Assembly (NCBI RefSeq): GCF_012844455.2
Contig: NZ_JABBCQ020000009.1
Location: 1-64,000, forward strand
Length of the DNA: 64,000 bases
Source: Comamonas suwonensis
Lineage (GTDB): Bacteria; Pseudomonadota; Gammaproteobacteria; Burkholderiales; Burkholderiaceae_C
Reading direction: 5' to 3'
Part shown: one piece after another, positions 27,095 through 36,959 of the stretch
Position numbering within the stretch: the first letter of the stretch is position 1
Layout of the letters: each line of letters begins with the position of its first letter
Program-made: the position numbers and the translations under genes
The notes under the pieces: generated by a model
Seen by the model: only the letters and a program-made list of their open reading frames with translations
What the model was told of the DNA's origin: nothing
The model's database searches: none

Positions 27095-28096
27095 ATGAAT
27101 TCTTCCACCCCTTCTCGCTTCAGCCGCCGTGGCCTGCTGCTGTGCGCCGCAGTCCTGGCCTGCCCGCTGGGCGCGCCGCTGGCCCATGCCGAAAGCGCCT
27201 ACCCCACAAAACCGGTCACACTGCTCGTGCCCTACCCCGCCGGAGGCGCCAACGATGCGGTGGCGCGCCTCATCGGCCTGAAGATGGGCGAGGACCTCAA
27301 GCAGCCCGTGGTCATAGACAACCGGCCCGGCGCAGGCACGACCATCGGCACAGCGACAGCAGCCAAGGCGCAGGCCGACGGCTACACCCTGGTGCTGGGC
27401 TCACTGGCCAGCCATGCGGTCAGCCCCCACCTGTACGCCCGCCCCGGCTATGACGCGGTGGCCGACTTCGCGCCCATCGGCATGATAGGCGTGGTGCCAA
27501 TGGTCCTGGTCGTCGCGCAGGACTCGCCCTACACCGATCTGAAAACCCTGGTGGAAGCGGCGCGCAAGCAGCCGGGTCAGCTCAACTACGGCTCTTCCGG
27601 CAACGGATCACCCTTGCACCTGGCCGCCGAACTGTTCAAGCAGCGCGCCCAGTTGCAGATCAACCATGTGCCCTACAAGGGCGGCAACGCCCACACCATG
27701 GACCTGATGGGCGGGCGGCTGGACATGATTCTGGACACCTTGACCAGCGCCTCGCCGCTGCTCAAGAGTGGCAAGGTGCGCGCCCTGGCCGTAGCCTCTG
27801 CATCGCGCCTGCCCGAGCTGATGAACGTGCCCACTTTCGCCGAGGCCGGCTATCCGGGCTTCGAGGTCAACGCTTGGTATGCGCTGTACGCCCCGGCCAA
27901 GACCAGCAAGGAAGTGCTGGCGCGCCTGAATACCTCACTCACCCAGGTGCTCAAGCAACCCGAGGTGCAGGAGAAATTCGCCCTGCTCGGCGTGCGCACC
28001 CGGTCCGGCTCGTCCCAGGAGCTGGCCAAATTCACAACCGACGAGTGGAGCCGCTACGGCAAGGTGATCCAATCGGCGGGCATCCGCATCGACTGA
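27095..28096 (+). CDS. Bug-family solute-binding receptor
   Basis: 333 aa from MNSSTP at 27095, which has AAAGGAGAC upstream; the longer open frame from 27023 lacks support. Signal peptide ends at AHA-ES. The contact loop is [20 protein letters not shown], with [11 protein letters not shown] following. It differs clearly from the first Bug protein of this operon (22842), so they are not a recent duplication. Likely captures a carboxylic acid for the operon's enzymes. Confidence 0.9.
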   Translation: MNSSTPSRFSRRGLLLCAAVLACPLGAPLAHAESAYPTKPVTLLVPYPAGGANDAVARLIGLKMGEDLKQPVVIDNRPGAGTTIGTATAAKAQADGYTLVLGSLASHAVSPHLYARPGYDAVADFAPIGMIGVVPMVLVVAQDSPYTDLKTLVEAARKQPGQLNYGSSGNGSPLHLAAELFKQRAQLQINHVPYKGGNAHTMDLMGGRLDMILDTLTSASPLLKSGKVRALAVASASRLPELMNVPTFAEAGYPGFEVNAWYALYAPAKTSKEVLARLNTSLTQVLKQPEVQEKFALLGVRTRSGSSQELAKFTTDEWSRYGKVIQSAGIRID

Positions 28097-28107
28097 GCTT
28101 CGCACCC

Positions 28108-29064
28108 ATGTCCCCACACTTCCACGTTCTAGTCACCGCGTCACACTGGGCCGAGCCTGCGCAACGCATCATCGAACAGGCCGGCGGCCAGTTACATTTT
28201 CTGCCCGGCAGTCTCACCGAAGATGCACTGACTGCGCGCCTGAGCGAGACCGGCGCGCAAGCTATTGTGCTGCGCGGCTCGGCCCCCATCACCGACCGTG
28301 TGCTGAAAGCATCTCCGGCACTGCGCATCGTGGCCAAGAACGGCGCCGGCGTGGACAGCGTGGACCTGGAGGCGGCGCGCGCACGCGGCATTGCCGTGGC
28401 CGTGGCTCCCGGCGCCAATGCCGGAGCTGTGGCCGAGCATGCCGTGGCCCTGATGCTGGCACTCACGCGCCAGCTGCCGCAGCTGGACCGCATGGTGCGG
28501 GCCGGCGAATGGGCTGGCAGCACCTGGCAAGGCCGCGACTTCCGCGGCGCCACGGTGGGCATCGTCGGCTATGGCAGCATAGGCCGCGCGACCGCGCAAC
28601 TGGCCAGCGCCCTGGGTGCCAGGGTGCTGGTGCGGCGGCCCCAGGGCCAAGCCGACGACTTTGCGACCGAGTCCGAACTGCACCGCCTGCTGCCCCAACT
28701 CGACATCCTGAGTCTGCACTGCCCGCTGACCGAGCGCAGCCGGGGCCTGATCGGCGCACGCGAGCTGGCCATGTTGCCACGCGGCAGCCTGCTCATCAAC
28801 ACCGCGCGCGGCCCCGTCGTGGACGAGGCCGCGCTCATCGATGCATTGCGCAGCGGCCAGCTCGGCGGTGCCGGCCTGGACACCTTCGATACCGAACCTC
28901 TGTCCGCTGGCCACCCGCTGACAGCACTGCCCCAGGTATTGCTCACCCCTCATGTGGCGGGCGTGACGCGCGATGCCGGCCTGCAAGTCGCCACCCTGAC
29001 GGCACAGAACATCGTGGACCATCTAGCCCACACCGCCCTGCCCGCCCTCCACCGGGTCGCCTGA
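28108..29064 (+). CDS. D-2-hydroxyacid dehydrogenase (phosphoglycerate/hydroxypyruvate type)
   Basis: 318 aa from ATG 28108, 11 bp after the Bug gene. NAD-binding Rossmann motif [13 protein letters not shown], substrate-binding Arg in [11 protein letters not shown] and catalytic His in LTPHVAGVT identify the SerA-like family. Probably interconverts hydroxypyruvate or tartronate semialdehyde and glycerate, or oxidises a sugar-acid derived 2-hydroxyacid. No ACT regulatory domain, so not the biosynthetic SerA. Confidence 0.88.
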   Translation: MSPHFHVLVTASHWAEPAQRIIEQAGGQLHFLPGSLTEDALTARLSETGAQAIVLRGSAPITDRVLKASPALRIVAKNGAGVDSVDLEAARARGIAVAVAPGANAGAVAEHAVALMLALTRQLPQLDRMVRAGEWAGSTWQGRDFRGATVGIVGYGSIGRATAQLASALGARVLVRRPQGQADDFATESELHRLLPQLDILSLHCPLTERSRGLIGARELAMLPRGSLLINTARGPVVDEAALIDALRSGQLGGAGLDTFDTEPLSAGHPLTALPQVLLTPHVAGVTRDAGLQVATLTAQNIVDHLAHTALPALHRVA

Positions 29065-29105
29065 GGCGCTTTTTCGCCCGACCTTCACCTCCACCAAGCA
29101 ATCAC

Positions 29106-29915
29106 ATGCCCGCAAACAACCCCTTCAAGGCCGCACTGGCCGCGCAACAGCCGCAGGTCGGCCTGTGGCTTTCCATGGCCGACCCCTACATGGCCGAAGT
29201 CAGCGCCAGCACGGGTTTCGACTGGCTGCTGATAGACGGCGAACACGCACCCAATGACTTTCGCTCCACCCTGGCCGCGCTGCAGTCCGTGGCGGCTCAC
29301 AAGACCCAGCCCGTGGTGCGACTGCTCCACGGAGACACGGCGCTGATCAAGCAATTGCTGGACATTGGCGCCAAGAACTTACTGGTACCCATGGTCGATA
29401 CCCCAGAGCAAGCCCAGCGCCTGGTATCCGCAACCCGCTATCCGCCGCTGGGCATTCGCGGTGTGGGCAGCGCGGTGGGGCGCGCCTCGCAATGGAGTGC
29501 GCGCAGCGACTATCTCGATATCGCCGACGAGGAAGTCTGCCTGCTGGTACAGGTAGAGACGGTGACGGCGCTGGCCAATCTGGAAGCGATCTGTGCGGTC
29601 GACGGTGTGGACGGCGTTTTCATCGGCCCGGCCGACCTGGCCGCCTCCATGGGCTATCGCGGACGCCCCGGTCACCCCGAAGTGCAGGCTGCCATCGAAG
29701 CCGCAATGCGCACCATCAAGGCCTCCGGCAAGGCCGCTGGCACACTGACTTCTGACGCCACGCTGGCCAAGCGCTATCTCGAACTCGGCTGCACCTTTGT
29801 CGCTGTCGGTGTCGATGTGCTGCTCTACGCCAATGCCGCTCGCCGACTGGCTGCCGATTTTCTGGGAACACCGACCACCCCAGCCGTTTCTGCCGAGGCT
29901 CGCGGAGCCTACTGA
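29106..29915 (+). CDS. HpcH/HpaI-family 2-keto-3-deoxy acid aldolase
   Basis: Metal-dependent class II aldolase cleaving 2-keto-3-deoxy acids to pyruvate and an aldehyde. 269 aa, starting [11 protein letters not shown]. It closely matches E. coli HpaI by eye: [55 protein letters not shown]. The metal-binding Glu in VQVETV and the Asp in [11 protein letters not shown] are present. HpaI and GarL share this pattern, so the aldehyde is either succinate or tartronate semialdehyde. The neighbours favour a sugar-acid substrate. Confidence 0.9.
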   Translation: MPANNPFKAALAAQQPQVGLWLSMADPYMAEVSASTGFDWLLIDGEHAPNDFRSTLAALQSVAAHKTQPVVRLLHGDTALIKQLLDIGAKNLLVPMVDTPEQAQRLVSATRYPPLGIRGVGSAVGRASQWSARSDYLDIADEEVCLLVQVETVTALANLEAICAVDGVDGVFIGPADLAASMGYRGRPGHPEVQAAIEAAMRTIKASGKAAGTLTSDATLAKRYLELGCTFVAVGVDVLLYANAARRLAADFLGTPTTPAVSAEARGAY

Positions 29916-29917
29916 AC

Positions 29918-31372
29918 ATGACCGAAGCTTCCCCAATATCCCCCACGCAACTCCTCGAAGGCCTGCGCGCCATCGTCGGCGAAAAGGCCTGCCTCGATGC
30001 CTCGGCCGACATGCAGCCCTTCACCACGGACTACCGCAAGCTCTACCACGGCAAGGCATTAGCCGTGGTGCTGCCGGCCACGACGCAGCAGGTCAGCGAC
30101 GTGCTGGCGCTGTGTTCCCGCCACCAGATCCCCGTAGTACCTCAGGGTGGCAACACCTCACTCATGGGCGGAGCAGTGCCCGACGATGTGGGCGATGCCG
30201 TGGTACTCAATCTGCGCCGCATGAATCAGGTGCAGGAAATCGATAGCGTCAACGACACCATGACGCTGCAGGCGGGTGTCACGCTGCAGGCCGCGCGTGC
30301 TGCAGCCGAAGACGCCGGCCGCCTGTTCCCGCTGCGCATAGGCTCAGAAGGTTCCTGCCAGATCGGCGGCAATCTGTCGACCAATGCCGGCGGTACGGCC
30401 GTGCTGCGCTACGGCAATATGCGCGACCTGACCCTGGGCATCGAGGCCGTGCTGCCCGATGGACGCATCTACTCCTCGCTGCGCGGCCTGCGCAAGGACA
30501 ACACAGGCTACGACCTCAAGCAGCTATTCATAGGCTCCGAAGGCACGCTGGGCATCATCACTGCCGCCGTGCTCAAGCTGATGCCCTTGCCCAGCGCCAC
30601 GGCCGTGGCATGGGTCGCCGTGAAAGACCCGCATGCGGCCGTCCAGCTGCTGACCGAGGCCAAGCGCATCGCCGGTCAGGCCGTTACCGCTTTTGAGTTG
30701 ATTTCAGGTCCGGCACTGACCCTGGTGCTGGAGTCCATGCCGCAGTGGAGCGCCCCCTTGCCCGACGCGCATGACTGGATGGTATTGATCGAGCTGAGCT
30801 CGGGTGGCGATGCCCAGACGCTGGACGCAACCCTGATGCGCATCCTCGAAGAAGGCATGGCTGCAGACCTGATCACCGACGCCTCCATCGCTGCCAGCCT
30901 CGCCGATGCCCAGGCCTTTTGGCAGCTGCGCGAGGAAATCTCGGATGCCCAGACCCGCGAGGGCGGCAGCATCAAATGCGATATCTCCATTCCCTTGTCC
31001 AAAGTGGCGGACTTCATCCAACAAGCGTCGGCGCAGGTGATGGAGATGGCTCCCGATGCACGCATGGTGATCTACGGCCACATGGGCGATGGCAATGTGC
31101 ACTTCAATCCCTTGCGTCCCAAGAGTGCGCCTGCTGCGCAGTTCCTGTCCGAGCATTACGCACCGGTATCGCGCGCGGTCGATGGGCTTGCCCACCAGAA
31201 AAATGGTTCCATCTCGGCCGAGCATGGCATAGGCGTGGCCAAGCGCGACGACCTGCTGCTGTGCAAGACCCCCGTGGAGCTGGAATTGATGTGGCAGATC
31301 AAGCAGGCACTGGACCCGAAAAACCTGCTCAACCCCAACAAGGTGCTGCCCGCACCTAGCGCTGCGTCATAA
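29918..31372 (+). CDS. FAD-linked D-2-hydroxyacid dehydrogenase (GlcD/D-lactate or D-2-hydroxyglutarate type)
   Basis: 484 aa with an FAD-binding PCMH domain (VPQGGNTSLMGGAVP, IGSEGSCQIGGNLSTNAGG, GSEGTLGIIT) and a C-terminal FAD-linked oxidase domain (YGHMGDGNVHFNP, EHGIGVAKRD). Oxidises a D-2-hydroxy acid, passing electrons to quinone or ETF. Two bases separate it from the aldolase, and it ends the operon. It may recycle a glycolate, lactate or 2-hydroxyglutarate product of the pathway. Confidence 0.9.
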   Translation: MTEASPISPTQLLEGLRAIVGEKACLDASADMQPFTTDYRKLYHGKALAVVLPATTQQVSDVLALCSRHQIPVVPQGGNTSLMGGAVPDDVGDAVVLNLRRMNQVQEIDSVNDTMTLQAGVTLQAARAAAEDAGRLFPLRIGSEGSCQIGGNLSTNAGGTAVLRYGNMRDLTLGIEAVLPDGRIYSSLRGLRKDNTGYDLKQLFIGSEGTLGIITAAVLKLMPLPSATAVAWVAVKDPHAAVQLLTEAKRIAGQAVTAFELISGPALTLVLESMPQWSAPLPDAHDWMVLIELSSGGDAQTLDATLMRILEEGMAADLITDASIAASLADAQAFWQLREEISDAQTREGGSIKCDISIPLSKVADFIQQASAQVMEMAPDARMVIYGHMGDGNVHFNPLRPKSAPAAQFLSEHYAPVSRAVDGLAHQKNGSISAEHGIGVAKRDDLLLCKTPVELELMWQIKQALDPKNLLNPNKVLPAPSAAS

Positions 31373-31485
31373 AGCCGCGGCTTCGGCCAATCCGAGCGCA
31401 GCAGACCTGCGTTGGCAAGGTTCAAAGTCTCAGCACTCAGTGCTAAAACGGAGCCAGCGGTTGGCCGCCGACTCCGCACAAGGCG

Positions 31486-33678
31486 CTAGCTTTTTTCTTG
31501 AGCAGCCGCCTGAGCTGATGCCGTCGGGGCATGCTGCCAGCTGACGGGCAGTACAGCATCGACCCAGTGCATGCGCCAGGCCAGCAGCATGGCCACCACA
31601 ACCAGACCCAGCACACACAAGGTGTTACGCACCCCATGCTTATCCGCATACGGGTCGGCGTAGCTGCGCTTGGCATTGCTAGGCACCTTGGCTGTTTGCG
31701 ACAGGCTACGGCCAAGGCCCAGGTTGATGTTCATGCGGCCATTGATTGCCCAGCCGCTGGCATCCAGAATCGGGCCCAGACTGCGCTGACGCAGCTTGAG
31801 CCAGGCGATCAACATGCTGGGGCCGGAGATGGCCAGCACAATGCCCAGAATGGCGACCGGAATCCACGGGCCCAGCTCGATGAACTTGCCAAAGATACCC
31901 ACCATCACCGCGCTCAATGAGCCCAGAGCCACCCCAATGGCGGCCACGGTGCCCACATCCGTCTTGCGCGGCGCGCTGGCTGCGGCCGGTGCAGGAGCCA
32001 GATCCTTGGGCCCAGTCACCAGCTTGTTAGCGTTGTCGCTGAGGCTGGCATTCACCACATCGTTCTTGGCAGCCGCGTGCTTGGCCACCTGCTCCTCGAT
32101 CATGCGTACAAACTTCTTGTACGGCGATGAGAAGGCCTGACCAATGCTGGTCGGGTTGTCGATGAGCTTGATGATGGTGGCATCCCAGTCATTGCCCGCG
32201 CGGTCATAGAACACCCCGTTGCGGCCCACGAACAGAAAGTCCACGTCACCGGCCGTAAACGCCGCGACGATGATTTTTTTCTGGCCTTCGCGCTTGCATT
32301 CGCAATAAGCCAGATAGGTTTTGGCCATGGCCGCCAGCACCGAGTGAGCTGCAGCATCGGCTACTTCCACCGTCAAGTCGCAGCTGCGGCCATCCAGGAA
32401 CAGCGTACCGGCCTGAAAGGCCGCGCCTTCGCGCCGATAAAAGCTGGAGAAGGAGACAAAGTTATTGAGCAGCGACAACAGATCGCGCTGCAGGCGAATC
32501 AGCTTTTCCAGCGCTCTGGCTTGCAGGCTGTGCTCTTTTTCAGCGTCGTCATGGTCGAGCAACTGCGTCAGCGCATCTTGCAGACCGCTGCCCAGCAACT
32601 CTTGAACCTCGACTTCGCTCAAGGCGCCCAGCGGCGTGGCAGGGCACTCGGCCAGCCAGTGCTGGCAATGCGCCAGCATGGCTTTGAGCTGATCCCATTG
32701 CTCTTCGGTCAGCACCATCAAGGCATCGCCAAAGACCGGCTGAATGGCCTGCTCGTGCAGGGTTTGCAGTGCCGCAGCCCATGCGGGATTGACGCCATGC
32801 ACCAGCGGCAAGTTGCGCTCGCCGGTGACCGCTGCCAGCGGCAATGCAGCCAGCGCTTCAGAGGCGTTGCTCAGCACCTGCGCACCTAAAGCCGCATAGC
32901 CCTCTTCAGTCGGGTTCAACGGTGCCTTGGCGTTTGCATCAAACTCCACCAACCGGGTTCTGGCAAAAAAGTCATCGACCTTGGCCTGCACGGCATTCAC
33001 CGCCTCGGCGGCAGCCAGCGCCAGCGCACGGGGCTGCAAGTGGCAGCCCAGTTCGGCAGCCTTGCCAAACCAGTCTTGCAGGCTTTGCACATCGGCCCAG
33101 AAAGCTTCTGCCCTGGGGCGGTCAATGCCGGGCACACCGTCGTGACCATCGACCGCGCCATACAGCTCCTGAATGCGGGCGATCAAGCCAGCCAACGCTT
33201 CGTCGTCCTCAGCCGTTGCCGCGCTGACCACGCCATCGCCGTTAAAGCGCAGCGCTTGCAGAGAAGCCAGGCGCTCTTGCACCTGAGCCAGCGTGATGGC
33301 TTGGGCCTGCGGCTCGCCCGCCAGCTCCAGTACGCGCCGGGCCTCAGCCAGCAAAAGCGCGCCGTTTTCCGTGGCGTCGTTGATGCTGACCAGCTGCAGC
33401 ACATCACCGCCATCGGCCAGCACTTGTGGGTCTCGCACACGCGCCACGGCCCATTCACAGGCTGCGACCAACTCGGGCGGGCGGATGCGCCCATCCTTGC
33501 TTTCATCAATCAAATCCAGCGTTGCGCTATCAAATTCAATTCCGCGTGTGGGACAGGCCAGCGCCACCCACAGCTTCTTGTCTAACTCACCAATGTGGGC
33601 AATGTCCTGGCCGGTGCGTATGACCACCTGGTCCACATCGCCGGCGCGGAAAAACTGCCACTCGTACTGCTGCTGCAT
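31486..33678 (-). CDS. Large unknown protein with EF-hand-like loops and C-terminal membrane helices
   Basis: 730 aa from MQQQYEW at 33678, which has GGAG about twelve bases upstream; the 18-codon extension lacks support. I do not recognise a characterised family. Visible features: an EF-hand-like Ca loop DESKDGRIRPPEL near residue 57 and a weaker second loop (FNGDGVVSAATAEDD) near residue 140. Next are a long helical middle rich in Ala and Leu, then a basic soluble domain. At the C terminus hydrophobic segments occur (VAAIGVALGSLSAVMVGIF, WIPVAILGIVLAIS, LCVLGLVVVAMLLAW) separated by a charged loop. Single gene, convergent with the sugar-acid operon and divergent from the GntR gene. Possibly a calcium-responsive inner-membrane protein. 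Confidence 0.75.
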   Translation of the reverse strand: MQQQYEWQFFRAGDVDQVVIRTGQDIAHIGELDKKLWVALACPTRGIEFDSATLDLIDESKDGRIRPPELVAACEWAVARVRDPQVLADGGDVLQLVSINDATENGALLLAEARRVLELAGEPQAQAITLAQVQERLASLQALRFNGDGVVSAATAEDDEALAGLIARIQELYGAVDGHDGVPGIDRPRAEAFWADVQSLQDWFGKAAELGCHLQPRALALAAAEAVNAVQAKVDDFFARTRLVEFDANAKAPLNPTEEGYAALGAQVLSNASEALAALPLAAVTGERNLPLVHGVNPAWAAALQTLHEQAIQPVFGDALMVLTEEQWDQLKAMLAHCQHWLAECPATPLGALSEVEVQELLGSGLQDALTQLLDHDDAEKEHSLQARALEKLIRLQRDLLSLLNNFVSFSSFYRREGAAFQAGTLFLDGRSCDLTVEVADAAAHSVLAAMAKTYLAYCECKREGQKKIIVAAFTAGDVDFLFVGRNGVFYDRAGNDWDATIIKLIDNPTSIGQAFSSPYKKFVRMIEEQVAKHAAAKNDVVNASLSDNANKLVTGPKDLAPAPAAASAPRKTDVGTVAAIGVALGSLSAVMVGIFGKFIELGPWIPVAILGIVLAISGPSMLIAWLKLRQRSLGPILDASGWAINGRMNINLGLGRSLSQTAKVPSNAKRSYADPYADKHGVRNTLCVLGLVVVAMLLAWRMHWVDAVLPVSWQHAPTASAQAAAQEKS

Positions 33679-33870
33679 GAAACCATCAACTCCCGGGCAA
33701 GACTTGCCCTTGTGAAAGTGCCGTGCAACCAATGGTCACAGGCACTGTCCGCTATCAAAACCGTGAGTTTAAAAGTCATTTGAGTGACAAAAATGGTGAC
33801 ATTTGTGAACTCTTGGCGTGTTTAGTGACGGCCTAATAAGCGAGTCTTTCTCGTCTTCGTCCTTTTCCAT

Positions 33871-33898
33871 AATAAAGTATTTATTCAGATACTTTATT
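33871..33898. promoter_or_regulatory. GntR operator candidate
   Basis: Perfect 10-bp inverted repeat AATAAAGTAT / ATACTTTATT with 8-nt spacer, ending 30 bp before the GntR start codon. The 250-bp region 33679-33928 also holds the promoter of the divergent unknown gene. Confidence 0.5.
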
Positions 33899-33928
33899 TG
33901 CTACACTGATTCCGATAGAGCCCTGCCC

Positions 33929-34663
33929 ATGACTCCCGTGCCCACCACCTCTCAGACCCGCGACAAGCTGCATTTGCAGCTGGCCCGGTTATTTCGCAAC
34001 AAGATCGCGACGGGCGAATGGCCGGTAGGGCAAAGCATTCCCACCGTCGAGGAACTCGAAGCCCTGCACCGCGTCTCTCGCACCACAGTGCGCATGGCTG
34101 TGCATGCACTGGTCGATGAAGGCCTGCTGGAGACCCGCAAGCGCGGCGGCACCAAGGTGATGGGCCAGCCCTACAAGCCGCCCTCTTTCTTGCTGCCCAC
34201 TAGCTGGCAAGAGCTGGTGGCCTTTGGTGAACAGATTCAACAAATCACGCTGCACACGGCCAATGACTGCGTGCCGCCCATTCCCTCTGGCTTTCCGCTG
34301 CCCGGCACCCTGGCCCCGGCCTATGTGCACTTTTTGCGCGTACACAGCCATGACGATGCGCGGTTTTGCCTGTCAGAGCTGTATCTGGAACAAGAGCTTT
34401 ACCCAAAGTTGCAGGAGCAGCTGGAACGCGCGACGCTGGCGCAGGCGCTGGGCAATGACTCCGGCCAGATCGCCACGGCCCGCCAGTACCTGAGCGTGGT
34501 CCCTGCCGACGAACTGATTGCCGAACATCTTGGCGTGCCGCTGGGGGCGCCGCTAATGCAGGCACTGCGCTGGGCCTGTAACCCACAGGGACTTATCGTC
34601 TACTGGGCCAAGGTGCGCTTTATCAGCCAGTACGTGCACATGGAAATGGACTTGCTCAAATGA
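33929..34663 (+). CDS. GntR-family regulator, UTRA (HutC) type
   Basis: 244 aa from MTPVPTTS at 33929; upstream in-frame codons run through the operator. N-terminal winged helix (WPVGQSIPTVEELEALHRVSRTTVRMAVHALVDEGLLE) and UTRA ligand domain. First gene of the GntR-BdhA cluster, overlapping the next gene by ATGA. Likely represses it in response to hydroxybutyrate, an aromatic-degradation acid or another ligand. Autoregulation is suggested by the upstream repeat. Confidence 0.9.
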   Translation: MTPVPTTSQTRDKLHLQLARLFRNKIATGEWPVGQSIPTVEELEALHRVSRTTVRMAVHALVDEGLLETRKRGGTKVMGQPYKPPSFLLPTSWQELVAFGEQIQQITLHTANDCVPPIPSGFPLPGTLAPAYVHFLRVHSHDDARFCLSELYLEQELYPKLQEQLERATLAQALGNDSGQIATARQYLSVVPADELIAEHLGVPLGAPLMQALRWACNPQGLIVYWAKVRFISQYVHMEMDLLK

Positions 34664-35463
34664 TCGCCGCCTCGCGCCAACCCCAATCCGGCCGCGTGGC
34701 ATGGATCACAGGTTCCACCAGCGGCATTGGCTGGGCCATTGCAAGGCAGCTGGCCAGCGAAGGCGCCGCCATCGCCCTGCACGGCAGCAAAGCCGCATCC
34801 GCCACCACCGAGGCACAGCTGGCCGAGTTGCACGCCATGGGCGTGGCCGCGCGTTACTACGCGCTGGACCTGGCCGATGGCGAGGCCATTTCCCCGCTGG
34901 CACGCCGCATTGCGGCCGAGCTGGGCGAGATAGACATTATGGTCAACAACGCCGGTATCCAGCATGTGCAATCGGTGCTGCAGTTTCCACCAGAGAAGTG
35001 GAATGCCATGCTGGCCGTGAACCTGTCCGCGCCCTTCCACACCATTCAGGCCTGCGCGCCCGCCATGCTGGCACGCGGCTGGGGGCGCATCATCAATATG
35101 GCGTCCGTCAGCGCACTGGTCGGCGTGGCCAACAAGCCTGCTTATGTGGCCAGCAAGCATGGACTGCTGGGTCTGACCAAGGCCGTGGCACTGGAGCTGG
35201 CCACCACACCTGTGACCTGCAACGCCATTTGCCCCGGCTGGGTGCTGACGCCGCTGGTGCAGGCCCAGATCGATGCACTGGCGCTGCGCGAGGGACTGGA
35301 CGAGTCCGCTGCCCGTGCCCGATTGCTGGGGGCCAAGCAACCATCGCAAGCCTTTGTGACCGTCGAACAAATCGCGGCGCTGACCAGTTTTCTGGCCAGC
35401 GAAAACGCAGCCCAGGTGCGCGGTGCGCAGTGGAATATGGATGGGGGCTTTACCGCCGCTTGA
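34660..35463 (+). CDS. bdhA: Short-chain dehydrogenase, probable D-3-hydroxybutyrate dehydrogenase
   Basis: 267 aa classical SDR: TGSTSGIG cofactor motif near 18-24, NNAGIQHV, catalytic Ser149, Tyr162 and Lys166 (AYVASKHG). Resembles BdhA strongly over NAICPGWVLTPLVQAQID and KQPSQAFVT, which is diagnostic of 3-hydroxybutyrate dehydrogenases. It oxidises 3-hydroxybutyrate to acetoacetate with NAD. Start codon overlaps the regulator stop. A few substitutions (GSTSG for GASSG) are ordinary. Paired with fahA below, which also makes acetoacetate. Confidence 0.8.
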   Translation: MIAASRQPQSGRVAWITGSTSGIGWAIARQLASEGAAIALHGSKAASATTEAQLAELHAMGVAARYYALDLADGEAISPLARRIAAELGEIDIMVNNAGIQHVQSVLQFPPEKWNAMLAVNLSAPFHTIQACAPAMLARGWGRIINMASVSALVGVANKPAYVASKHGLLGLTKAVALELATTPVTCNAICPGWVLTPLVQAQIDALALREGLDESAARARLLGAKQPSQAFVTVEQIAALTSFLASENAAQVRGAQWNMDGGFTAA

Positions 35464-35492
35464 GCATCAAACTATCAAATTAATAGCTAACA

Positions 35493-35511
35493 GTGCTTAT
35501 CAAATAAGCAC
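35493..35511. repeat. Small hairpin between SDR and fahA (element R4)
   Basis: GTGCTTAT / ATAAGCAC with a 3-nt loop. An AATAGCTAAC flank nearby resembles the dispersed hairpin family. Too weak to act as a terminator by sequence alone. Confidence 0.45.
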
Positions 35512-35546
35512 AACAAGCCCATTTCATTAAAAATTAAGGAGACACG

Positions 35547-36860
35547 ATGACGTTGAACGAAACACACGACGCAGGCCTGCAAAGCTGGGTGGTCAGCGCC
35601 AACACCGGCAAGAGCGACTTTCCCATTCAGAACCTGCCTTTTGCAGTCTTTCGCCGCAAGAGCAACAGCGAAGACTTCCGCGGCGGTGTTGCCATTGGCG
35701 ATCAGGTGCTGGATATGGCCGCAGTACGCAACGCCAAAATTCTGAGCAGCGAGGTTCAGCTCCAGGTCGAAGCGGCAGCGCAAAGCCAGCTCAACACGCT
35801 GATGGGCATGACCCACACGCATTGGTCGGCCCTGCGTCTGGCGTTATCGCGCGCACTGCGTGCCGGTGCCGCCGAAGAAGCAGCGCTCAAGGGCTGCCTC
35901 GTGCCACAGGCCGATGTGGAATATGCCGTGCCCGCGCAGATCGGCGATTACACGGACTTCTACACCTCCGTCCATCACGCCACCAACGTGGGCAAGCTGT
36001 TCCGCCCCACTAACCCGTTGATGGAGAACTACAAGTGGGTGCCCATCGGCTACCACGGCCGGGCCTCCAGCATCCGCGTCTCGGGCGTGGACTTCAAGCG
36101 CCCCAACGGCCAGATCAAGGCCCCTGATGTGAACCCCGTGCTCAAGCCCTGCAATCGCCTGGACTACGAGCTGGAGATGGGCATTTACGCAGGCTCGGCC
36201 AATGCCTGGGGCAATGCCATCGGCATGGACGATGCCGAAAACCACATCTTTGGCCTGTGCCTGCTCAACGACTGGTCGGCCCGCGATGTGCAGGCCTGGG
36301 AATACCAGCCGCTGGGGCCCTTTCTGTCCAAGAATTTCGCCACCAGCATCTCGCCCTGGATCGTGACCCTGGAAGCGCTGGTGCCCTACCGCACCGCCTT
36401 CACCCGCCCAACCGACGATCCACAGCCCCTGTCCTACCTCAGCTCTGAAGCCAACTCGCAGCACGGTGCGCTGGATGTGCAGCTCACCGTCGCCATCCAG
36501 ACCGAGAAGATGCGTGCCGAGGGCAAGCAAGCCGAACAAATCACCCAGACCAGCTACCGCCACGCCTACTGGACCATGGCACAGCTGGTTGCTCACCACA
36601 CCGTCAACGGCTGCGACCTGCAACCCGGTGACCTGCTGGGCACGGGCACGCTGTCTGGCCCCACCATCGACCAAGCTGGTGCACTGCTGGAAATTACCGA
36701 AGGCGGCAAGACCCCACTGAGCCTGAGCAACGGTGAAAGTCGCACCTTTTTGCTCGACGGCGATGCCATCGTCTTCACTGGCTGGTGCGAAAAGCCCGGT
36801 GCGGCCCGCATCGGCTTTGGTGAAGTGCGCGCCACTGTACTGCCAGCGCACAAGGCTTGA
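35547..36860 (+). CDS. fahA: Fumarylacetoacetase
   Basis: 437 aa, final step of tyrosine/homogentisate breakdown: fumarylacetoacetate to fumarate and acetoacetate. Recognisable motifs include DYTDFYTSVHHATNVGKLFRP-like metal and active-site segment (Asp and His), PIGYHGRASS, DYELEMGIYAG, NDWSARDVQAWEYQPLGPF and GTISG-type GTGTLSGPT. Length is right for the long FAH form. RBS AGGAGAC nine bases upstream. No homogentisate dioxygenase or maleylacetoacetate isomerase is nearby, so it is split from its usual partners. The upstream genes may be co-transcribed. Confidence 0.93.
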   Translation: MTLNETHDAGLQSWVVSANTGKSDFPIQNLPFAVFRRKSNSEDFRGGVAIGDQVLDMAAVRNAKILSSEVQLQVEAAAQSQLNTLMGMTHTHWSALRLALSRALRAGAAEEAALKGCLVPQADVEYAVPAQIGDYTDFYTSVHHATNVGKLFRPTNPLMENYKWVPIGYHGRASSIRVSGVDFKRPNGQIKAPDVNPVLKPCNRLDYELEMGIYAGSANAWGNAIGMDDAENHIFGLCLLNDWSARDVQAWEYQPLGPFLSKNFATSISPWIVTLEALVPYRTAFTRPTDDPQPLSYLSSEANSQHGALDVQLTVAIQTEKMRAEGKQAEQITQTSYRHAYWTMAQLVAHHTVNGCDLQPGDLLGTGTLSGPTIDQAGALLEITEGGKTPLSLSNGESRTFLLDGDAIVFTGWCEKPGAARIGFGEVRATVLPAHKA

Positions 36861-36885
36861 TGGCGCATCAAGCTATCTCCCAAAG

Positions 36886-36908
36886 AACCGGCCTTGTGCC
36901 GGTTTTTT
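36886..36908 (+). terminator. Terminator after fahA
   Basis: AACCGGC / GCCGGTT stem followed by TTTTTT, 25 bp beyond the stop codon. Confidence 0.85.
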
Positions 36909-36959
36909 GCTGGGAATGCGCTATCAAGCCATTCATAACGTCATGACACAATCAGGGTC

